Below, in pieces: positions 41,986-55,514 of a DNA stretch of 64,000 nt. The notes under the pieces are model-generated. The model was given only the letters and a program-made list of their open reading frames with translations. It was not told the DNA's origin and searched no databases. Numbering within the stretch: the stretch's first letter is position 1; each line of letters starts with the position of its first letter. The position numbers and the translations under genes are program-made. This DNA comes from Lepisosteus oculatus (lineage: Eukaryota > Chordata > Actinopteri > Semionotiformes > Lepisosteidae), in NCBI RefSeq assembly GCF_040954835.1, contig NC_090696.1, positions 68,571,722 to 68,635,721 on the forward strand, read 5' to 3'.

Positions 41986-44900
41986 GTAGCTTAAGACAAA
42001 TCTCACTATTTCTAAATAGTCAATAGACGTCCTCAAAAGCATCTAATTACAATTTCCTGGAAGTCCGATGTTGAGAAAGAACATAGATATGTTTTAGCAG
42101 GCCCTTCTTATTGTACCTAAATGAATTAAATGTAAGTGCAGTCAAGCTGAATAATAATAATGGCTAATTTTGAAAAATAAAATACGAACGCCAGGTAAAT
42201 TAGAATTATATTAGACCTGCAAGATTACTGTTGCACTTAAAAATGGATTGTTCTAAATAATAATTAATAAAGTTTAAAAAGTTTATAGAGTTATAAACAT
42301 GAGTGAGACTGAAAAAAAAGACCTCGATTTTAAAGGACAATTGAAATTGCCGGTTAGACAAAAAAAAAAAGTTTGGGTTTCCACAGCTTGAGTTTACATA
42401 ACCATTTACATTTTGTTTAAAATTCCTGATACAATTAAGATAAATATTGCAGATTTGATCAAATTCGTTGATTTTGAATTGATCAAGTTAACGGTGATAG
42501 ACTAGTTTCGTGTGAGATGTAAAAAGGATGGAAAATGTTTTGTAATTTTTCTTTGCTTACACAGTATTTTTAAACAAATTAAGTGAAAGGCTTTTTTTTA
42601 ACTGTTTTTTCTTTAAATAAAACAATTCTTGATCCACAGTTCTTTATCATGGCACATTGTGACCTGAATCACATTGCCAAACGTTTCAAACTAGGTCTTG
42701 CTCAACCGGCAAGAAGCCTAAGCAGCTTACAGCTGCAGTTTCAGGAACCGCTGTGTTTAGTTGAGTGCGTGGATTCTGCACTAAGTAGGGACTGGGTGAG
42801 GCGCTGGGAGGAGGCCAGGGTGCCTACTGCTGACACAACATTTACAAATGACCACATGCACTGGCCTGCGTTAGCTGGGTTTGGCTTGTTCGGATCTCAC
42901 TTTGTGATTATAGGACCCTGATGTCAAGTGATTTAGTAGCAGATGCGTGCTTGTAACTGTGGAGAGCGTTCTCTAAAGAGAACAGACAGGCTAGGGGTAA
43001 GTTACACAATGCATGATCTTAATATGGGCACTGGATATCAGTCTCATGTATTCTGGTTATATTAATCACTGTAGGTTTTATCTAAAGAGGACCATGTGAA
43101 GAAAATGACTTTTATTTCCTTTACATAAATTATGCATGAATCTATTATCCAGCTTTCACTAGCCCCCACCCCACACAAAAGTGCATTTCAGCTCAGTGAA
43201 TTGAATTGAAAGGTTTAATGAGTTCTATGAATTCAGTGTACGGTTGGTAAAAAATTCACAAGCAACAGATTCAGTTTCTGAACAAGCTCAGAAAGAGCGG
43301 GCTTTCATTGCATTTCTGGGTTCTGGGGCACCTTACCAACAAGGTCTTGGTATTGATCAAGGGAAGGGTTAATTTACAATTATGCATAGATATTTGGAAT
43401 ATAAAAATGACAGCACCACTCACCACTGCTGCAGATCAGATTCTTCTGCGTAGGCAACTGAGGTTGAACACATGGGAAAAGATCAAATGAACTGAAAAAA
43501 ACATTGAAACCACAACAAAAGCAAGTACTGGACTCCATAGTACTCCTTTAATTGGAATGCATCTGAGCACATATGTCAAATTGAGCTAAGTAAAGATTTC
43601 AAAACTGAACTAAGGCTGCACTATGACATTCTTAAAGTAACACTAAACCAGGTATTTCACTGGCAGCTTTTAATATCGGCTCCTGCTAAGCCAGTTTGTG
43701 TGAGAAACCTCTGTTCTCCCCATTCCTACCCGTTACCATTGACAAAAGGCCTCTGCTTCTAGCTTAACCTATGACCGCGTGCTCAAAGCCAAACCAGATG
43801 CCCGGCGTTCATTCATAAGTATGTAATAGAACATGTGTGAAATGTGACAGCAGTGCAAGGCCTTGGGTTCATGCTTCATCTTCACGAAGGATTAGGTGGT
43901 GCTGCACTGGAAGACTAAAAGTATTCTGTCTTCTGAAGTGAGAATCTACCTGTCAAATATTGTCATGTTTAGACAATAGATAGACAATGGACCATTAGAT
44001 CTCCAAATGTGTTGATTATAGCTTTGTCACCTTACACACGACCTGGAGAGAATTCTTTAACATTCAGAGCTGATTAATTTGAAGCAAGCTTCAGACAAAC
44101 CTTTTTTTCTGAATTGATTTAATATGGACTTGGTGAGAGTCAACATGGACAAGGCGAGTCTAGGAGTTGGAGTTGTGCCCGGTTGAAAACAGTTTCTTTA
44201 TTGTGAATGAAAGAATTACTATACACCCCCCCCACACACACACAAACTTTAATATGACATAAAATTAGAACGTAATTTGCTTGCTTCAGCTGAAAAATTT
44301 GGTGATTTTATTTTTTCTCATTTCTCATTTGAAAATATTTGAACATTTCAGATCAAAACAATTGACAGGTAACTATATATTTCAAGTCACTCGTAAAATG
44401 GAGAAGTACAGATATTCAGAAATGTTAATCAGTATTAACTTAAAATATAAGCAGGTGGCAGAACGATAAAGTGAGCATGTTACTTGATTGCTTTTGCCAA
44501 AGATGGTCTATAGAAAGATATTGAGTGAGTAGTATATAATAAGGGTGGTCAAACGTTTTCAAAAGTAAACTTGTGGTTTGGTTGTTGCAGTAAGAGAAGA
44601 CCTCAGAAGACCTTATCAAAGGGACCAGTGTGTGGTGTGTAACTCTTGAAAGCTGCCTGAAGACGAGACTGAAGATATCCAAGTGATTAAAATGTGTCAG
44701 AAAAAGACATAGAGAGATTTTAGTGGCTAGGTCCATTTACAGTCACAATCATGCAAGCATTTTTCATTTGATTTATATTTTACACGAACTGAGTGATAAA
44801 TAAATACAAGAGGGGCATAAGTTATACTGACTGAGTACTGTACAACCGTGTTTGAGCAAGGACAATCCCAAAGATCTGCATACCCAAAAACTCAGGACAG

Positions 44901-47900
44901 CCAACAAAGTCAAGTCCAGGAGGCTCTGTTACAGGCCTTTTCAGAATATACAACATAAGACCATTCAAAAACACATCCCTGCATAGGCCCTTTTGATATC
45001 AAAAGCATAATTTCACCCATGTGAGATTGTGCAGACCCTTCACCAGTAATGCCATAATTAGGTAATTAACACCCAGTGAGGCTATTTACAATAATTAGAG
45101 GACTCTAGTAGCAGACCTTCTGTAACTGCAGCCCCTTCTTCATCCAACCTGCAACAAACTGCTAAGGGGTCCGGAAAGTGACTAATGAAGTGAGGGTCCT
45201 ATTTAAACATTAAGCAAATTGTAGTAAATTCTCTATCTGTAAAGTTGATTGAACACTTATGGTACAGTACATATCTATGGGTGCTGGAACTTTAATCAGC
45301 AAAATAAATGTATCTGTGGCTCTGAGTTGAAAAGAAACAGAATCTAAGCTGTTATTTTTCAGAGTATAGGTGAAATGATATGCTTTGCTTCTTATATTCA
45401 CAGCCATTTATCAAAGCAAAAGTGATTGATGAGCTGCTAATACAGTATGTGTCCGGCATACCTAAACAGACAGACATGACAACAGACTCATGAAGATGAA
45501 AAATTAAACAATGCAAGTTGAATAAAATAGTTTATTTTCAGATATCCAATGTGTGAGTGCTTTTAGGTCATATTTAAAACACAAATGATAAAAATGAAAA
45601 ATTAAAAAGCATTATAAATGCTCTTATCACTTGGCCGTAATGGAAAAAAACAGTGTAGGACTATTAGTAGTAAAACATATCGGTCATCAAACTTAACTTC
45701 TGAGCAGTACTGCTGTAGACAACAGAAGCATTTAAGATCTAACACATTTATGAGTGGTGATAAATCGATCTAGTTGTCAGTTTGACTTTAGATACTATGA
45801 ATTTACAGCAAATTAAAATTGAACTCCTTGCTGGCTTAGAACTGTAGGAATCTGTTTCCTCTGGGGACTTTGAATCATATTGAATAGCATGATCTACGCC
45901 AAGAATTATATTAAAGTCAGCAGTGATTAAAGATGTAAAATTCCATAAAGTGTGAACCTTACCTGAAGTGTGAAACCTTTGATCTTGATGAATAGGCTGC
46001 AGTTGAGGAGTGGAACATTTCACTGCTGTTGTACCCATGCATGTTTATGAAGAAAAAAAAACATTTTAAAAAGCCTGCACTCTCTATAGTCTCATCACTG
46101 AGACAGGGCACCTCTAAAAACATTAGAATTATGGAGGGATTTTCATTGTCACAAAATGTTACCTATTACTATTAGCTGTTAGGCAAATAAAGACATGGAA
46201 GGCTTTGCTGTATAGAGAACCCCTCAACCTTTAGAAATCACAGCGGTTGGTTAAAATAACAGACTTTACAGCCAGATTCATTGTAAAACGGCCATGGTCT
46301 ATGCAAAGCATGTCTTGTTTTGGAAAAAAAAGAGAATATATTACAAACACATTTTGCAGATACCACCGTGTCTGTTGCTGAGAGTTGTATATGTTCGTTT
46401 TATGAGAAGAAGATCATATGGTGTCCATAAAAACTTCAAAACCTGCACATCTATATTTTTTCACATGTGACATGGCTACAGCCAAGGGTATTAAACTGTC
46501 ACTGCTAAAGAAATAAGAACCATATTTGATATCTGGGCGGTGATAACTTTGAATATAAAAGGTTTTCATTCTGAACGGGCTTAAAATTTAGCAATAAATG
46601 GTCTTTTTATGATGAAACCATGGCTGTAAAACTAGCAATTCATGGACTTAAGCTTTAAGGTCTATTAATGAAGGAGATAAGGACATGTTTAACAGAAAGG
46701 CGAAGAAGCTCACTGGGCTGTGGTCAGGGCAGTTTAGGGAGTATGTGATGAAGACACTTAAGATTACCGCTTAAACAGAAAAACAGAAATGACATGACCA
46801 GATAAGAAAGACTGGTCATGTAATTACATTGCATTCCAGTTAGAGGTTACTTATCTCTATTACCATGCCAATCACAATGACTCCAATTAACAAATAAAGA
46901 TAGACAAAAATAGAATTTAAGACAAGTAAGAACATAGGAAAGGTTACAAACACAAGGAAGCCAGTCGGTACCTGTAGCCTATTTGGTACTCAGTAGCTGA
47001 TCAATCCGTGGGTCTCATCCATTTGTTTCTTCAAAGAAGCAAAAGCACATAGGCTTCAATAAAATGGCTGAGTAGCTTGTTTCATACAACTTCAACTCCG
47101 TTTTATTGTCTTAAATGCACTTCCACATACAGTCCAGTAGTTCCCACTTGTGTCCTTTAGATCACGTTTTCTGTTTATTCTGAAGACGTCCACTGGGTGG
47201 ACTTTCTTAATAGCTTTGAAATATTTTGAGCACTTGATTCTGTCTCTTCCCTCATCTTCTCTTTACTACAGGACAGTACTCTAAGCCCAGGAATGTCTTC
47301 TGGTTGCTCTGAACTGATGATTGAGCAAAATAAAATGTTTGTAATATTGTGACAGAAATTGTGCATAGTGTCTGAAATAAGGTCTTAATTGTACATTTTA
47401 TAAATTTAGCTTAACATCACTTGTTTAAAATTCTACACTTACAACTATTCAATATGCACTAACATTTTATTTGCATGTTATTGATTCCCCACATAAACAC
47501 AGTAAATGGCTTTTAATTTGAGATTTTTTTTACCGTTTTACTACCAGTAACACTTCACTTGTCTAAATGTCACAAAGTTTAAGTTGAATTATATCTAAAT
47601 TATTTTGAATATCGTTTACTGAATCTATATTGTTTTGCTAATTCTCCTATGTTGGTATAATATACAAATATAACTGGTTTACTTATCTTTATCAGAATCT
47701 AGATAACTGCTATAAATAGGAAGACCAATGGTCCTAGTACAGATTTGTGGTACTCCACTACATACTTTTTAGCAATTACCCTTTATTGGTCAAAAAACTT
47801 GAACAAGCTGGTTATGCAGCCTTTTCTAAATTCATGTGAACTACCTCCTGGAACCTTATTTTCATATATGCGATCCTGTAGTAATTCTCATTATTGTTTC

Positions 47901-48540
47901 TATAACCTTACATTTAACATAACTCAGTCTTAATCACCAAGTGATGGAATAATGGTTAAATAGGTTAAATAACTCCAGTATACTGTACATTTAATTGAGT
48001 TACAAATATGCCCTTTTCATTCTTTTAAATGATTTAAAATAGTCAAATATTTTTAAGTGTCCATCTACTTTAAATTACTCTGATGTTTTGACATTATTCA
48101 AAGGCAAACAGATTATCGAAGGAATGTTGTCTTTTTTTCCACTTCAATAATCTAAAACCAATATATTGTGTACGATCAAACTCAAGTCCACTGTCTCAAG
48201 CAGATGGTGACTTGGTTTTACATTTCTTGGATTACATGTCCTCACAAGAGGACAATTTCAGAATGTGGTTTAGACATCTGTAATTAGAGGCTCTAAATAA
48301 AAGCGTGCTGTGCACAGGCCAGTTTATAATTTACTTACTAGTGCCCACTATACTTCCTGAGCTGCTGCACTACTTCAAAGTCATATGAGCTTTTTTATAG
48401 AAGAAAACCGGGTGATATCATGCTTTTTAGTTTGGTATTGTGATCCAGACACTGGTGAGGTTCAGGACAGGTTCTAAACGTTATGAAGTAGTAGGGTACT
48501 CCAGTTCCCAATATGGTAGTTGTATCCACTATGGTATGGT

Positions 48541-48727
48541 AGTAGTATATAGCTACTGTATTTACAATATGATATATTCAGTATGTGCTGTACTTCATTT
48601 TCTGTACATTTGTGTTCAATAGCAGTAGTCCAGTAGCAGTAGTATATAGCCATGCACAATATGTTATATTTAATATGTACTATACTTCTCCATCGACATT
48701 TGCGTTCGCTAACAGTGGTCCAATAGC
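48541..48727. repeat. Two-copy tandem repeat, unit about 95 bp
   Basis: Unit 1 is 48541-48637, unit 2 is 48638-48727. Both start AGTAGTATATAGC and share ACAATATG, a CATTTG-GTTC stretch and AGTGGTCCAATAGCAG-like ends, at roughly 75-80% identity by eye. Confidence 0.7.
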
Positions 48728-48954
48728 AGATTTTTCCATTTGGCTTATTGTAGAATTATGGCACCACCAAACTCGAATTACTGCTTGATTAACTCTTACT
48801 TAAATTAGTAACTATAGTTATTTATGCAACTGCAGGAGTACTGAAGACCAGCACAGGAATAGATTAAAATTGTTTCCACCCCAATAGGGCCCATTCAGCT
48901 TTTTTAATACTTGGTAGCAGTTTGGATGGATCATGTAGTGAACTATCTATGCAA

Positions 48955-49205
48955 CCATCCACATTCTAACTGCTTTATCCAATACAGGGTCACAGGAGGA
49001 TACTCTCTGGATGGGATGCCAGTCCTTCACAGGGCACACACAGACACAAACACACACACACACACATTCACTCTAGAATCAATTTCCCAGAAGCTAATTA
49101 ACCTACTAGTATGGCTTTGGACTGTGGGAGGAAACCAGAGCAACCGGCAAAAATCCACACAAACACAAGGAAAATATTCAATATGCCACTGCGCCACCAT
49201 GCTCC
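48955..49205 (-). mobile_element. tRNA-derived SINE, minus orientation
   Basis: The plus strand runs from the tail complement TTCTAACTGCTTTATCC through GGATGGGATGCCAGTCC, an (AC)n stretch, TTTGGACTGTGGGAGGAAAC and CACTGCGCCACCATGC, which is the complement of the SINE head. Confidence 0.7.
49041..49066. repeat. (AC)n microsatellite inside SINE
   Basis: Alternating CA run within the minus-oriented SINE at 48955-49205. Confidence 0.85.
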
Positions 49206-50363
49206 TCTGTATTGACCTAGTTATAGAAAAAAAAACATTCACAGGAAAAGACGCTTCTTAAATGTCAAAATCTGTTTGATATTTTAGAAAAGAGAGCTTT
49301 GCTTGATCAAGGTTTTTTTACAGTCTCGAAAGACAAAAAACACAGCACCTGGAGCATGAGTGAGGATTAAATTCCTGCGAGTCGTGATCTCAAAGAGTCA
49401 ATTCCTAAATAAAAAGAAAACAACAAAAAGAATAGCTAAAGTTAACTATTGCAAGTTTTTTTCCACACATTACCCACACTGAGGAAAAAGAAAGATTGAA
49501 CTAAAGACGTTTTTGTTTTGTTTTTGACACTGCGAGCAGGTATGATATACAGAAGGTGATTGTGTGAGGTAATAAAATTCAGCGTAAAGACCATATAAAG
49601 GCTTTGCCTCTGACACACTCCAAAGAAGGATGTGCAGATCTTGTGTATTGAGAATTTATAGCTGACCTCTTTTATCTGACTCCATATACATTAATTGGAT
49701 AAAGTGGATTTCCTCAGCTGCCAAAAATCATGTAGAAAGAGGACTTCAGGCACGTTTTGCTCATTTTGTTTTGGCTTAACTGTCACTTTCCTTAAAAAGA
49801 AATCTCTTATCTTCAGAAGATTAGTGTGGCAGAATAACTGAATGAAAGGGCTACATTTTGTAGGATGCTGTCTAAGAATTAGATGCGGCACATTTGTTAA
49901 CTTCCTGTCATTGTGGTGCCTGCTGAATGTGCTTGTACACAACATCCCAGAAAAGATTTAAGCCTTCATTTGGACAGCTGGACTGTTTAAGACAGGGAAG
50001 CAGGAAGGGGGCTGCGGTTGTTCAATAAATTTTACAGAGGACTTCTCTGGGGGATGCTTATATCTGTGTAATGCATTTGGAGACGTCCTGTTACATGCAT
50101 TATCGGTTTTCATTGTAAATCATGACTGTGCTACATGCTTTAGGAGTCATTTCGCTCACAACTCGTCCATTTTTCTTCTAGTGCAACTTCACATTTTATT
50201 TCTGTAATACAGTAAGGGATGATCTAACCCTGCAAGCGACCTCAACAGTAATCTGCATATGGCTCCACCACTGCGGGTATAGTTTCATCTGAGCCTTTGA
50301 ACTATGTACCAGTTATGGTTCTCTTAAATATTACTGCAGTGCATTTGTCAAAAATGTTATTCT

Positions 50364-50700
50364 AATAATAATAATTTCTTACATTCATATGGGGCTCTTT
50401 AGTCCAAAGGATGCCAAAATGCTTTATAAATAGGATAGCACCCTCATCATCCACCCATGAAGCCACTTGGGTGATGCAGAGCCGTCAAAGTGTGTCAGCA
50501 GCCCCTCTACACATCAGCACATGTGTAGCACTGCAGGCAGAGCGATGAGGAACTGCTCCACCAGCTGAGTGAAGGGCGATCCTCAGGGAAGCCAGACTGT
50601 GCAGTCCCATAGAGGGATTTAGCCCGGACACCAAAGGAAAAACTTGCTCTCTTTCAAAACATTTAATGTTTCAACCCATCCGAAGGATGCCCATTCACCA
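50364..50700 (-). mobile_element. Decayed SINE3-related element
   Basis: Starts with an (ATA)n tail and TTCTTACATTCATATGGGGC, and contains GCCCGGACACC and CATCCGAAGGATGCCC in the order seen in the two younger SINE3 copies. It is strongly diverged, indicating an old insertion. Confidence 0.5.
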
Positions 50701-51248
50701 CTAAAAGCAAGAGGAAGCAATTTCAGTTTGTTTCAATACATGGTCCTGCTAATATGGTTGATAAAAATGAAAACCTTTATCTTTGGAGATCAGCAATCAA
50801 AGGATACGCAAAGGGCTCAGGATTGTGATGCAAAGGTTCTACTAAAGGTCAGCTTTTCATTGAAAGAGTGTATTTTGAAAGAAATATACATGCATTCATT
50901 ATTAGATAATCTAAAGCAGGGTTTTGTCTTTTTCTTTGGTGTGGGTGGTGCAGCCCTTTTAGAAGTGGAATGGTAATGAATCAGAGATTGTAATTACAAA
51001 GAACTATGCTGAGCGAGCACATTTTTTTTTCTTTACATTAACTTCAAATGGATCCTTTTTAATTCAAAGGTTATTGGAAGTCTGTTTTATCGTGCCTTGA
51101 AGGTAAAGTGCTACAGTATATGGATTTGATTTTTTCAGATGTGTTTACCATTAAAAAAAAAAAAAGAAAATCGTCAGCTTTAAGTCCTGGGCAGCTGACA
51201 TTATTTGTTATATACAGTATATGTGATATTGATAGAAATACATTTGAT

Positions 51249-51450
51249 CAATATACAGTAGGCTGGCAGAGTGGTTCCACAGGATCTGTTACCAGTGAGG
51301 TTGTGGGTTCACCTCCAAGGTATGGGTAAACACCTTTTGTACCCACGAAGAAGGTACTTCATTCAAATTGTTTCAGCAAAATATGCAGCTGTAAAAATGC
51401 CAGCAGGTGCAAGTTATTTTGGATAAAAACATTAGCCCAATGAATTAGTT
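51249..51450 (+). mobile_element. tRNA-derived SINE with TTGGATAAAA tail
   Basis: Box A-like CTGGCAGAGTGGTT and box B-like GTGGGTTCACCTCC at the head. It ends with TTTTGGATAAAAACATTAGC and CCAATGAATTA, the 3' motif common to several fish SINE families. Confidence 0.65.
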
Positions 51451-53288
51451 GAAGTATTTGTCTGTTTGCTTTGACAATCAAGTCTGAATTTATGGTTCAT
51501 TGAATTAAAAGAAGGGGCACCATTTTCAAAGACAAACTGGTGCTGAACATCCTTTTCTGCCCGATTCTTAGAAACAGCCTAGAGTTTCTTATGAGAAGTC
51601 TTCTCTTGGAAGTAAATAGTGGAAAGTGCAGTATTTTACAGCTGTGAGGACACAAATCAGTAAGGTGTTTTTATCAAGGGGATTTATTGTCCTCTCTTCT
51701 GATGATATATACACAAAGGCCTAAATGTCCAGAGTTATTGGTTCGTTGGAGTATGACCTCTCACGACTTCTGTGTTTGGCTTCCTTTTCCTATATTCAAT
51801 AATAAAAGCAATTCGGACCAAATGTAAGTCCTAAGCTTGTGTTTCTTTAACAAAAGACTTTGCAAGCCAGTGTTTTAAGACGAGGGGTGCAATAAAAGTC
51901 AAGTTCTTTATGGTATTGCAGAGGAGGCCTCTGATATACAGCAATAATGGGGATGACATCATGGCAGGGTCTGAGTCTTCTTTATTTAGAGTGGATGTAC
52001 AGTATTTTCTTACATGGGTACCAAGAAACCTCTTCTGTGATGGTTGATTTCATTATGGCACCCTAAAGCAAGATAACATATGAGGTAGAGTGAGTTACAT
52101 AGTGAATCACACAGCACAAACCAGTGTTTTCTGTCTTGTCAATAAGCCATGACCTGAGATGTTTCAGGTGTACAACTACAGAATCCCGTGAAATCAATGT
52201 CTTGGTGTACATGTATATAGTATCATATTCTAGCATACCACACTAGACTGTCCTTCTATCTTCTCACGAAAGAGAGAAGCCAATATTATGGGTTAAACTC
52301 TCTGAAATAGTGGCCTAAAAGCGTGGGAATTGTCCGGGCATGACATTTAACCCTTTCACATGACCGAACTAGATATTAGTTCACACAAGCACACAAACAC
52401 ACAAGCTGCTGTTTTATTTTAAGGTCCTTTTTCTCTTACCTATTGAGATTTCTATTTTTTACCTTTCAGTGATTTCTTAAAAAAACAGAACTTATTTTTT
52501 GTTCACCTATCGTTAAAAGCAGGTTTTTCTAGTTTTTTTACTGGATCACTCCGTCATGACACTTTCCATCTCTGTTACCCTGTGCCACTGACCCACAGCT
52601 GCAGATCCACTCAAGTTTTCCTCAGGAGATTTTGAATCTCTTCCTGGTAAGATGACTATTTAGTCCCATCAGTAACACTTTGGACACTTTGAGACAGGAC
52701 GTTTTTTTAAGGTAATTTAAGCTAAAGATGTTTAAACTAAAAGAAATAAACCTTTCAGTGTAACTTTTTCGAGATCGTGATCATGATGCCTCACACGGCT
52801 TTAAAGCAAGAATTCAACTTAGCAAAGGTATAATCATTGGACACACTGATTTGTTTAAAGCATGTTTTATAAAGTAATGACTCGCCTTAAAGTGTTCTGT
52901 GAGTTGTGGACCTCCCTACTTTCCGATATGTTATGCTTTTTTTTGTGTGAAAGGAGATTTATTGTCTTCACATTTTTGTGTAATGCATCTAGTCAAAGGA
53001 ACTGACTTAATGTTGAGTAGGATTAAGTTTACAGTATTCTGAACTATAAATTTCAAGCCCCCCCTGAACTCTTACAGACAGTGAGGTTTTATACCTCCCC
53101 ATGGGACAGGAGGCTTTGAGCGAACAGAGAACTGGCCGCAGACTGGGAATGTAGCCCACAGTCCTGTCAGCCTGTGGCCAGGTGCTTAGACAGAAGGGGT
53201 TATTTTTAACTCGTAGGGTGAAGTGCTAGAGGTCCCCCCCCCGCCGATGAAGACACGCATTTGGTACACTAACCTATTGGTACACTAT

Positions 53289-53536
53289 GGGGCGGAGCGG
53301 TGGCTCTGTGGCTAAGGATCTGCGCCTGTGACTTGAAGGTTGCCGGTTCAAATCCCGTGGGCCCCTGAGCAAGGCCCTTAACCCCAACTGCTCCAGGGGC
53401 GCCGTACAATGGCTGACCCTGCGCTCTGACCCCAAGCTTCTCCCTGTCTGTGTGTCTGTGTCTCCATGGAGAAAAGATGGGGTATGCAAAAAGACGAATT
53501 CCTAATGCAAGAAATTGTATAGGGCTAATAAAGAAA
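53289..53536 (+). mobile_element. tRNA-derived SINE with internal deletion
   Basis: Same family as 17421-17715: head GGGCGGAGCGGTGGCTCTGT, box B GGTTCAAATCCC, tail GGGCTAATAAAG running into (ATT)n. About 26 bp are missing just after box B. Confidence 0.85.

Positions 53537-53606
<70 letters not shown>
53537..53606. repeat. (ATT)n microsatellite at SINE tail
   Basis: About 23 uninterrupted ATT units continuing the SINE tail; probably length-polymorphic. Confidence 0.95.
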
Positions 53607-53608
<2 letters not shown>

Positions 53609-55194
53609 ACCGCTGTGGCACCGCCACCACCTCTCTCCTCACCTTGTGGGTACTCCAGATTTGATGTTACAGAGTATTCCACTGATCAGCAGACGTGGAT
53701 TGTCTTGTCTGGTCAGCTGGTCTCTCATGTGTTGTGAGGGGTGGACAACAAACTATGCAGCCATGCTATTGAAGACGAACCTCCCCGGCTTATTTCAGGA
53801 AAGGGCGTGGTTCTCGGATCGATTAGCTTCTAGCATCCAGACTTGCAAGATGCGCCGAAAGGCCCCCTCTTCGTTTTCTATACTCTGTTAGTGAGGACCG
53901 TTTAAGCTGGCGATGCCGGAGAATTTGAGAGGGCTGCAGACTTTTCTCTGGATAAACATATGGCTTCAGTTACTTGAAGAATAAGTGAATCAGGGAAGTG
54001 CCGTTATGAAGAAGTAAAAAGGGAAAGGATTATTTTGGAACAAGCCTTTGAAGAAGATACTGGACTTTTATTAAATAACAGCCACTTGTTAACATGGTGT
54101 ATTAAAAAGGCCTGAAAAGGGCAGCAATTTTTTTTCTCATAGAAAGTCATAATTTACTCATTTTAGTGTCTTTTTTAGTGTCATAAGCTAAAATTGGCAG
54201 TTGTGCTGCAGCATAATGTACTTTAGCAGCACAGAGCAAAAAAGCTCTCCTCCTATCCACGACAAAATAAGTTTCTTCACTGAACCTAAACTAACCCCCT
54301 CCCCCTCTGCCCCCCACCCTTCCCACACACACAATCCAGTCCCTTGATTTTCTGCTGTTTCAGTAGTCTCTGTTTGACTTTCAGGAAGCATTAGTCAGTT
54401 TTCTTACACGTTTGAAGTTATGTATTTTTTTCCTCTCACGTAAGCCAGTTTATTCTCAAAAGCAGGGATTAAGTTGAGCTCCCCTCTGCTTTCTTTCAAT
54501 CTCCTTCGTCATCCAGCCAACACTGTTGCTGTTTCTGTAATGGAGTCAAGTGCTGTGGCTTCTGTGCCACTGCAGAAGCACTCTTGGAAACTCACACAGG
54601 CAGGTTCTCCAAGTTTGCACTTTGCTTAGTTCATGTTTAAGCGTATTTGCTGAGGATTGAAGTGTTTTAAGGTAAATATTCAATCTATTTCAAACGCTCA
54701 AGCATTACTGACATTTTCAACATAGCTTTGGTTAATTATTTCTTCCCTGTAGTTTTTCAGACCCCGTGCTAACCCATTTGAACCTGTATAATGAACACTG
54801 ATGCATGTATATGCATAAGAAAGTCACCATGTGGACCTTGTTATAAAGGTCCTAATTTGTTGAAATTCTAGCACCACAGGGAAAACTGTTATCATATTCT
54901 GTGTCAGAGGAAAGAGCCCACTAGTAATGTATTAAGTGTCTACAGATTTCCCTGAGGTTTTCTGGCACATTAAATGTGAAGGCTATCACGGTTAAGAACA
55001 CAAATGGAGCTCCTTCAATACCTGCTCTGAAAAGGGGACAAATTCCACACACTGCTAGGTTCTTTACCTTCTCTCTCTCAGGACTTTCTCCCAGTACGCT
55101 GATAAGCCTGATATGCCTGTGAGTCTGCTGGCAGGCAGCGTGCTGGTAGAAGGCGGATCCCCAAGCTCTTGTCATCAGTTTTATTTTGGGATAC

Positions 55195-55514
55195 TATCAG
55201 TGCCCCCATAAAGCAATAGGAGAAGCAGAAACAGCAGCAGCTGAAGCAGAGCCAGGAGGTTAAAGTCTGTCTCCCTGGGTCACAGAAACCTTTGTTTTTC
55301 CAACCAGCCTTCGGCTAATTTTCTCGCTGTTTGGAACTTGGCAGCTCTGTCTGCTCTCTCTCTCTCTCCCGCACTCTTTCTCCGCTCAGTCTTCTGTGCT
55401 GTGTTGCACTTAAAGCCAGACAGCAGATCCCTGTGGTTCAACTTGAGCCGTGTAGGTAGGCAAAGATTGAGATATGCAGGAGCGCTTTCTCCATGGAATC
55501 TGAGTCTTGGTAAG
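55195..55514 (+). promoter_or_regulatory. Candidate alternative first exon within PALLD intron
   Basis: A stretch richer in GC than its surroundings, with CT-rich tracts. It ends in a good donor, TCTTG|GTAAGTG, at 55510/55511. An ATG at 55494 within CCATGG opens MESES and stays open to the donor (phase 2, the same as the palladin coding exon). Palladin is known for alternative first exons, but no similarity supports this one. Confidence 0.2.

Noticed and set aside
42583..42921. 112-codon frame with a GC-richer patch in the palladin intron
   Set aside because: No recognisable domain, no convincing splice sites, and no Ig-strand pattern expected of palladin exons.
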